A stretch of DNA of 12,360 nt from Gemmatimonadales bacterium. Its GTDB lineage: Bacteria > Gemmatimonadota > Gemmatimonadetes > Gemmatimonadales > GWC2-71-9. Location: NCBI GenBank assembly GCA_025924275.1, contig JAICEH010000040.1:1-12360 (forward strand), given 5' to 3'. The first letter of the stretch is position 1. Each line of letters begins with the position of its first letter. Below the pieces are notes generated by a model that was given only the letters and a program-made list of their open reading frames with translations, was not told where the DNA came from and searched no databases. The position numbers and the translations under genes were made by a program. Shown piece by piece: positions 6,745 through 12,360 of this stretch.

Positions 6745-7610
6745 CGGGATCGGGAGCCGGCGGTCCCGGGTCGAGGGAGGTGGCGGCGGCGGTGGGGGCG
6801 CTCAGCGCGCGGCTCGGGGGCCGTCGGCCCGCCGTGGCGATCGTCCTCGGCTCGGGGCTCGGGGGCCTCGCCGACCGGGTCGCCGGGGCAGTGCGGATTC
6901 CGTATGCCGAGGTGCCCGGCTTTCCCCCGGCGCGGGTCGAGGGCCACCGGGGCGAGCTCGTGCTGGGGAGCCTCGCGGGCGTGCCGGTGGTGGTCCAGAG
7001 CGGCCGCAGTCACCTCTACGAGGGCCACGACGCCGCCACCGTGGCGCTCCCGGTGCGGGTCTTCGCCGAGCTGGGCGCCGGGACGCTGGTGGTGACCAAC
7101 GCCGCGGGCGGCGTCCGCCGGAGCTTCGCCCCGGGGACCCTGATGCTCATCGCCGACCACCTGAACCTGACGGGGCGGAGCCCGCTCGTGGGCGAGGTGC
7201 TGGCGGGGGAGCCCCGCTTCCCGGACATGACCGCGCCCTACGACGCGGGACTCCGCGCGCTGGCGCGGGAGGGGGCCGCGGCACTCGGGCTCCGGCTGGA
7301 GGAGGGGATCTACGCCGGCCTGCTGGGCCCGGCCTACGAAACGGCCGCCGAGGTGCGGTGGCTCGAGCGGATCGGCGCGGACGCGGTGGGGATGTCCACC
7401 GTTACCGAGGTGATCGCGGCGCGCGCGCGAGGACTCCGCTGCCTGGGGTTCTCGCTCGTGACCAATCCCGCCGCGGGGCTGGGGGCGAAGCCACTATCAC
7501 ACGTAGAAGTCATGGAGACGGCCGGCCGGGCGGGAGGCGACCTGGTGCGGCTGGTGGAGTGGGTGGTGGGGCGGGGAACAGGGACCGGGGAACGGGGATC
7601 GGGATCGTAG
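6741..7610 (+). CDS. punA: Purine nucleoside phosphorylase (trimeric PNP/MTAP type)
   Basis: A 289-aa cytoplasmic enzyme that cleaves inosine or guanosine with phosphate to free base plus ribose-1-phosphate. Motifs follow the trimeric family: phosphate-binding VLGSGLGG (Ser38), VEGHRGELVLG, GRSHLYEGHD, VTNAAGGV, the base-site Glu200 in LLGPAYET, VGMSTVTEV (Met218) and Asn242 in LVTNPAAG. The GTG start overlaps the nupC stop as GTGA, with a GGGGA about nine bases upstream. The last dozen residues (RGTGTGERGSGS) are low complexity, encoded by tandem 7-bp repeats rather than by family sequence. The stop lies 5 nt from the convergent thiD stop. It completes the salvage route after deamination. 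Trimeric PNPs usually prefer 6-oxopurines, which fits the upstream deaminase. Confidence 0.95.
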   Translation: MTGSGAGGPGSREVAAAVGALSARLGGRRPAVAIVLGSGLGGLADRVAGAVRIPYAEVPGFPPARVEGHRGELVLGSLAGVPVVVQSGRSHLYEGHDAATVALPVRVFAELGAGTLVVTNAAGGVRRSFAPGTLMLIADHLNLTGRSPLVGEVLAGEPRFPDMTAPYDAGLRALAREGAAALGLRLEEGIYAGLLGPAYETAAEVRWLERIGADAVGMSTVTEVIAARARGLRCLGFSLVTNPAAGLGAKPLSHVEVMETAGRAGGDLVRLVEWVVGRGTGTGERGSGS

Positions 7611-7615
7611 CGGGA

Positions 7616-8434
<819 letters not shown>

Positions 8435-8440
8435 CTGACC

Positions 8441-8446
8441 AATCTA
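8441..8446 (-). promoter_or_regulatory. Putative -10 element of a leaderless thiD promoter
   Basis: On the minus strand TAGATT is followed by six bases and then the GTG start. This is the same spacing as GATATT to GTG at 4117-4131, and matches the TANNNT-to-start layout of leaderless genes known in several high-GC phyla. No good -35 is seen. A GAGGT that overlaps its upstream side is too far from the GTG for an ideal Shine-Dalgarno. Confidence 0.4.
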
Positions 8447-8469
8447 CCTCGACCCGCCCGGGCCCCGCG

Positions 8470-9240
8470 ATGAAGCACGACGTGCCGGGCACCGTGCGGG
8501 ACCTCCACCGGCGGCGCGGGCGCGAGCGCCGCGGCCGGACCCTCGCCGAGGGCATCCGGCTGGTCGAGGAGGCGCTGGCGGCGGGCATCCCGATCGATGC
8601 CGCGGTGGTGGCGCCCGCGCTGGACGCGACACCCCGTGGCCGCGCCCTGCGCGAGGCCCTCGCGGCACGCGGCGTGCACACGGAGGTGCTCTCCGACCGG
8701 GAGTTCACCGCCCTTGCCCTGACCGAGCAGCCCCAGGGCGTGCTCGCCGTCGTGGCGCTTCCCGGCTGGGAGGTGGATGCGGTCCGCCCGTCCGCCGGCC
8801 ACCCGGTCCTCGTGCTCGACGGGGTGCAGGACCCGGGAAACGTGGGCACGATCGCGCGCACCGCCCTGGCCCTCGGCGCGGCCGGCCTCGTGGCCCTCCC
8901 CGGCACCGCGGAGCTGGCGAATCCCAAGGTGCTGCGGAGCGCGATGGGGGCGCTCTTCCGGTTGCCCGCCGTCCACCTCGACGCGGCGAGCCTGCCCGGA
9001 TGGCTCCGCGCCGCCGGCGCCGAGCTCTGGGTGGCCGAGGCCGACGGCGAGCCGGTGGCCCGGGTGCGCGCCGCCGGACCGGTGGCCGTGGTGGTCGGCA
9101 ACGAGGGGGCGGGCGTGCACCCCGAGGTCGCCGCGCTCGCCACCCGGCGGGTCGGCATCCCGCTCGCTCCCGGGGTGGAGTCGCTCAACGTGGCCGCCGC
9201 CGCGGCCATCCTTCTCCACGAGGTGACGCGTGGTGGATGA
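8470..9240 (+). CDS. SpoU/TrmH-family RNA 2'-O-ribose methyltransferase
   Basis: A 256-aa SPOUT-superfamily enzyme expected to methylate a ribose 2'-OH in rRNA or tRNA using S-adenosylmethionine. The N-terminal substrate-binding domain (about 8-98) has GRTLAEGIRLVEEAL and LTEQPQGVLAVV. The knotted catalytic domain shows motif 1 LDGVQDPGNVGTIARTALALG (Asn124, Arg130), motif 2 VVVGNEGAGVHPEV (Asn211, Glu212) and motif 3 IPLAPGVESLNVAAAAAILL (Ser238, Asn240). This resembles the RlmB/TsnR-like group, but the exact RNA target cannot be read from sequence. The start ATG has no Shine-Dalgarno and lies 35 nt from divergent thiD. The 3' end overlaps the prepilin peptidase gene by 11 nt. Confidence 0.93.
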   Translation: MKHDVPGTVRDLHRRRGRERRGRTLAEGIRLVEEALAAGIPIDAAVVAPALDATPRGRALREALAARGVHTEVLSDREFTALALTEQPQGVLAVVALPGWEVDAVRPSAGHPVLVLDGVQDPGNVGTIARTALALGAAGLVALPGTAELANPKVLRSAMGALFRLPAVHLDAASLPGWLRAAGAELWVAEADGEPVARVRAAGPVAVVVGNEGAGVHPEVAALATRRVGIPLAPGVESLNVAAAAAILLHEVTRGG

Positions 9241-10018
9241 CCTGACGCTCCTGGGCCCGGCCCTGCCGGTGCTCGCCGGGCTCCTCGGCCTGGCGCTGGG
9301 GAGCTTCCTCAACGTCTGCATCCTCCGCTGGCCGAAGGACGAGTCGGTGGTGCGGCCCCCGTCCCGCTGCCCCGGCTGCGGCAGCGCCATCGCCTGGTAC
9401 GACAACCTGCCCGTGCTCTCCTGGATCCTGCTCCGCGGCAAGTGCCGCCGGTGCGGCGAGCGGATCTCCATGCAGTACCCGCTGGTCGAGCTCGCGACCG
9501 GGCTCCTCTGGGCCTGGATGGCCTGGCGCCATGGCGCCTCGCTCGAGGCGCTCCGCGGGGCGGTCTTCGGCACCATCCTCCTCGGCATCGCGATGGCCGA
9601 CGCGAAGTTCTACCTCATCCCCGACGAGTTCACCCTCGGCGGGCTTGGCCTCGGCCTCCTGTTCAGCCTCGCCGGCGGGGTGCCGGCCCTCGGGCAGGCC
9701 GTCCTCGGCGCCGCCGTGGGATTCGGCCTCCTCTGGGTCATCGGGCTGCTCGGGACGCTCGCGTTCAGGGAGGAGGCGATGGGCGGCGGGGACATCAAGA
9801 TGATGGCGATGGTCGGCGCCTTCGTCGGCTGGACCGGCGTGCTCCTCACGATCTTCCTCGGGGCACTCCTTGGCTCGCTGATCTTCGTGCCCCTGGCGCT
9901 GGCGGGTCGGAAGAAGCTGGTGCCCTTCGGCGTCTTCCTCGCCCTGGGCGCGGCGGCGGCCTGGGCGGCCGGCCCGGCGCTCGTCGGCTGGTACCGCGAT
10001 ACCTTCCTCTTCGGATGA
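9230..10018 (+). CDS. pilD: Type IV prepilin peptidase / N-methyltransferase (A24 family)
   Basis: A 262-aa polytopic inner-membrane aspartyl protease that cleaves the leader of type IV pilins or type II secretion pseudopilins and methylates the new N-terminus. The N-terminal domain (GLALGSFLNVCILRWP) carries the zinc motif Cys47/Cys50 and Cys72/Cys75 with the intervening WYDNLPVLSWILLRGKC. The catalytic aspartates are Asp124 (MADAKFYLIPDE) and Asp188 in the GxGD-type motif MGGGDIKMM. Length and both domains are complete, unlike the short archaeal or Tad versions. The GTG at 9230 is chosen because GAGG lies six bases upstream. It overlaps the methyltransferase gene by 11 nt and the next gene as ATGA. 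No pilin or secretion genes are in the window. Confidence 0.95.
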   Translation: MVDDLTLLGPALPVLAGLLGLALGSFLNVCILRWPKDESVVRPPSRCPGCGSAIAWYDNLPVLSWILLRGKCRRCGERISMQYPLVELATGLLWAWMAWRHGASLEALRGAVFGTILLGIAMADAKFYLIPDEFTLGGLGLGLLFSLAGGVPALGQAVLGAAVGFGLLWVIGLLGTLAFREEAMGGGDIKMMAMVGAFVGWTGVLLTIFLGALLGSLIFVPLALAGRKKLVPFGVFLALGAAAAWAAGPALVGWYRDTFLFG

Positions 10019-11235
10019 AGCCACTCCTCTCCGCGCTCCTCGCGCTCGCGATCGCCACCGCCTGCCGCGGCGAGCGGCCCCAGGACGGCGACCAGTTCAC
10101 CGCCGCCGCCGACTTCGAGCGGCTGGTCGACAGCCTCGCCCCCGACGTGGCGCGGGTGGCGGGGCTCGAGTGGCGCCAGCCGCCCCGGGCGGCGCTCCGC
10201 ACCCGGGGCGAGGTCCGCCGCTACCTGCTCGAGAAGGTCGCCGCCGAGCTCCCGCCCGAACGGCTGGAGGGGATGGCCGCCTCGTACCGCCTGCTCGGCC
10301 TCCTGCCGGACACCCTCGACCTGGGCCGGCTCCTCGTGGAGCTCTACGCCGAGCAGGTCGTCGGCTACTACGATCCCGACTCGGCGATGCTGTTCGGCGT
10401 CCAGGGGGCGGACCCGGCGCAGCTGCGCTACCTGGTGGCGCACGAGCTCACCCACGCCCTCCAGGACCAGTACCTCCGGCTCGACTCGATCCTGGCGATG
10501 CGGCGCGAGAGCGACCGCCAGGCGGCGGCCCAGGCGGTGCTCGAGGGGCAGGCGATGATCGTCTCGCTCCAGGCCTTCGCGCCCGACCCCGCCGCGGTCA
10601 CCCAGCCGGGGTTCTGGGACCTGGCCCGCGGCGCCGTACGCGAGCTCCAGGGCGGGACCCCGGTCTTCAAGTCGGCGCCGCTCGTGCTCCGCGAGAGCCT
10701 GCTCTTCCCCTACCTGGATGGCGCCGAGTGGATCGTCTGGTGGGAGAACTCGCCCCTCGCCGACAGCCTGCCGTACGGGGCGCGGATGCCCGAGTCGAGC
10801 GAGCAGATCCTGCATCCCGAGCGCTACCAGGCCGGCGACCGCCCGCTCGTCGTCCGCTTCGTCGGCGACACGGCCGGGGTGCTCTACGAGGACACGATGG
10901 GCGAGCTCGAGCTCCGCATCCTGGACGGGCAGCTCACCGGGCGGGACTCCCGCAGCGAGACGGCGCTCGCCTACGGCTGGGCCGGCGACCGGTTCCGCAC
11001 CGTCGGCACGCCGGATGGCCCCGCGCTCGTCTGGTATCTCGCCTGGGACGACCAGCGGAGCGCCGATCGCTGGCTGGCGGGCACGGGGCCGCTGCTCCGG
11101 GCGCAGGGCAGGGTGGGATACCGGACGACGGTCGAGGCCGTGGCGGTGGATGGGCACCCGGGCTCGCGCGTCGTCATCGCGCCCGAGGCCTGGAGCGGCT
11201 GGGGCGCCCTGCCGACTGTGGCCGTCGGCGATTGA
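10015..11235 (+). CDS. Putative zinc-metallopeptidase lipoprotein
   Basis: A 406-aa predicted lipoprotein. The N-terminus MKPLLSALLALAIATAC gives a signal with probable lipidated Cys17. Residues 138-156 contain a zincin motif, LRYLVAHELTHALQDQ (His143, Glu144, His147). A likely third ligand or glutamate zincin residue is Glu177 in AQAVLEGQAMIV. The rest has recognisable blocks (ESLLFPYLDGAEWIVW, EQILHPERY, ALAYGWAGDRFR, ALVWYLAWDDQRSADRW) but no domain I can name with confidence. The layout resembles uncharacterised HExxH lipoproteins of the DUF6782 kind, recalled without a search. The ATG overlaps the prepilin peptidase stop (ATGA), so translation is probably coupled. The frame is open for several hundred bases upstream, but that part is a shadow of the peptidase gene. 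Substrate is unknown. Confidence 0.85.
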   Translation: MKPLLSALLALAIATACRGERPQDGDQFTAAADFERLVDSLAPDVARVAGLEWRQPPRAALRTRGEVRRYLLEKVAAELPPERLEGMAASYRLLGLLPDTLDLGRLLVELYAEQVVGYYDPDSAMLFGVQGADPAQLRYLVAHELTHALQDQYLRLDSILAMRRESDRQAAAQAVLEGQAMIVSLQAFAPDPAAVTQPGFWDLARGAVRELQGGTPVFKSAPLVLRESLLFPYLDGAEWIVWWENSPLADSLPYGARMPESSEQILHPERYQAGDRPLVVRFVGDTAGVLYEDTMGELELRILDGQLTGRDSRSETALAYGWAGDRFRTVGTPDGPALVWYLAWDDQRSADRWLAGTGPLLRAQGRVGYRTTVEAVAVDGHPGSRVVIAPEAWSGWGALPTVAVGD

Positions 11236-11245
11236 CCCACGCGCA

Positions 11246-11277
11246 GCGGGGGCGCACCCTGGACCCCCTCTCCCCGC
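11246..11277. terminator. Weak possible bidirectional terminator between convergent genes
   Basis: The 42-nt gap between convergent stops contains GCGGGG (11246-11251) that can pair with CCCCGC (11272-11277), or alternatively five G (11248-11252) with five C (11264-11268). No T-run follows on either strand. In such G/C-rich sequence these pairings are easy to get by chance. Confidence 0.25.
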
Positions 11278-12360
11278 CTACCCCCCCGTCATCCAGTTCA
11301 CCCCCACCGCCACCAGCCCGACGATCGCGCCCAGCAAGTAGCCCAGCCGCACGATCAGGTCGAGCTCCCGCTGCGTCACCCCGCGGATGATCTCCTCCAT
11401 CCGCTGGGTGGAGAAGGTGCTCACCTTCTCCTCCACCATCTCCGGCACCCGGATCTGGCCGACCACGGCCGGCACCTGGGTCTGCACCCACTGCCAGGCC
11501 ACCTCCTGCATCCCGGCGCGCAGGCGCGCCACCGCCGCGTCGCCCAGCCACTCGGCGGGCCGGCCGAGCGGGCGCGCGAGCAGGCCGGCGGCGAGGGACC
11601 GCACCGCTTCCTCCACCAGCTGCCGACCCCGGTCGCTGCCGAGGCCGCGGGCGGCGAGCGCGGCGGCGCGCTCCGGCGGCAGCAACCGGAGCAGGTCACC
11701 CCAGGTGCGGTCCTCGGCCAGTCCCACCGCGCGGTCCACCAGCCGGCCCAGGGCCGCCCGCGTCCCCGGTTCGCGCGCCACCCGCACCAGCCAGTCGCCC
11801 AGCGTGCGCTCGAGGGCGTCGCGCTTCTCGGGCGCGAGGCGCCGCATCCGCTCGGCGAGCGGGACGCGGAGGAAGGCGACCACGGCGTCGTTGATCGCCT
11901 TCGCCAGCCGCTCGCGCATCTCGGGCGCGGTGAGGGTGGCGGCGAACCGCTCGAAGCCGTCCCGCTCGAAGCCGTCGAGCAGGCGCCGGAAGGTCGCGTC
12001 GGTGACGACCAGCTTCGCCACCAGCCGCTCGTGGAGCAGGAGGTCGCGCACCGCGCGGTCGTACGCCTCCCGGAGCGCCCGGTGGATCTGGTCCTTCGCC
12101 GTGGGGTCCGCCAGCGCCGACCCGAGCCGCTCGATCGCGAGCGGCAGGTAGTCGGCGATGCCCTGCTCGACGGCGCCCACCAGGCCGACGGGCAGGCGGT
12201 CGATGTGCGGCTCCTCGTCCCGCGCGCACGCCTCGAGCCGCTCGTGGACCACCCGGCGCAGCACGTCCTCCAGCTCGTCGCCCTCCGCCAGGTGGTCGAG
12301 CCACCCGCTCACCGCGCCGCGGATCGCGTCGCGGCGGTCCGGGGTGAGCGATTGCCCGAG
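11278..12360 (-). CDS. DUF445-family membrane protein (partial, 5' end outside window)
   Basis: The C-terminal 360 residues of a DUF445-type protein (YheB-like). The body is long and helical, with repeated segments rich in Arg, Leu and Ala. It ends in the family's characteristic block: IRVPEMVEEKVSTFSTQRMEEIIRGVTQRELDLIVRLGYLLGAIVGLVAVGVN, whose last 20 or so residues form a transmembrane helix. The GTG at 12312 is probably internal, because the frame continues with G/C-ending codons (LGQSLTPDRRDAIRGA) to the window edge. The stop TAG is at 11278-11280, 42 nt from the convergent metallopeptidase gene. The function of the family is not established; a membrane-anchoring role is only inference. 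Confidence 0.85.
   Translation of the reverse strand, partial: LGQSLTPDRRDAIRGAVSGWLDHLAEGDELEDVLRRVVHERLEACARDEEPHIDRLPVGLVGAVEQGIADYLPLAIERLGSALADPTAKDQIHRALREAYDRAVRDLLLHERLVAKLVVTDATFRRLLDGFERDGFERFAATLTAPEMRERLAKAINDAVVAFLRVPLAERMRRLAPEKRDALERTLGDWLVRVAREPGTRAALGRLVDRAVGLAEDRTWGDLLRLLPPERAAALAARGLGSDRGRQLVEEAVRSLAAGLLARPLGRPAEWLGDAAVARLRAGMQEVAWQWVQTQVPAVVGQIRVPEMVEEKVSTFSTQRMEEIIRGVTQRELDLIVRLGYLLGAIVGLVAVGVNWMTGG

Noticed and set aside
8435..8469. TPP riboswitch upstream of thiD
   Set aside because: Only 35 nt separate thiD from the divergent gene, too short for the aptamer, and no THI-box-like motif is present.
9442..10014. Upstream extension of the metallopeptidase frame
   Set aside because: It overlaps pilD in another frame, is arginine-rich, and the ATG at 10015 begins a convincing lipoprotein signal.

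Overview
The window is very GC-rich, with strong G/C preference at third codon positions and many GTG starts. It carries ordinary chromosomal genes. The gene set and the sequence character suggest a Gemmatimonadota-like bacterium, but this is an inference from general resemblance and no phylogenetic marker is present. There is no sign of phage, transposon, plasmid, CRISPR array, tRNA or rRNA. Gene density is near total and no stretch over 300 bases lacks a gene.

Region 1 (1-4042, minus strand) is a phosphate-sensing block, read in the order ArsR-type regulator, PhoB-type response regulator, PhoR-type histidine kinase, PstS-type phosphate-binding lipoprotein. PstS runs off the left edge. phoB and phoR overlap by 4 nt. 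The 3' end of phoR, just upstream of pstS, holds three direct repeats with an exact 11-bp period (GATCACG, GGTCACG, GGTCACG). This is the architecture of a PHO box and suggests that pstS has its own PhoB-controlled promoter inside the phoR end.

Region 2 (4043-7610, plus strand) is a purine nucleoside salvage operon, divergent from region 1. It encodes a small cysteine-free beta-grasp-like protein, an adenosine deaminase-family enzyme, a NupC-type concentrative nucleoside transporter and a trimeric-type purine nucleoside phosphorylase. Every junction overlaps. A likely route is nucleoside import, deamination of adenosine to inosine, then phosphorolysis to hypoxanthine plus ribose-1-phosphate. 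The divergent intergenic region holds two back-to-back promoters sharing an identical inverted 10-mer (GCGGATATTC) around the -10 element. Both first genes lack a Shine-Dalgarno, so leaderless or nearly leaderless transcripts are likely.

Region 3 (7573-8434) is the convergent junction of the phosphorylase gene with a minus-strand thiD (HMP/HMP-P kinase). The two stop codons are 5 nt apart and lie in the loop of a large hairpin made of tandem 7-bp repeats. These repeats also encode the low-complexity C-terminal tails of both proteins. A second perfect 9-bp hairpin lies next to it inside thiD.

Region 4 (8470-11235, plus strand) is a tightly overlapped trio: a SpoU/TrmH-family RNA 2'-O-methyltransferase, a PilD-type prepilin peptidase and a putative zinc-metallopeptidase lipoprotein. 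A minus-strand DUF445-family membrane protein converges on it and runs off the right edge.

The most interesting signals are regulatory or structural: the PHO-box-like array inside phoR, the matched divergent promoters, and the heptamer-repeat hairpin that writes the ends of two convergent proteins. No wholly new multi-gene system was recognised.
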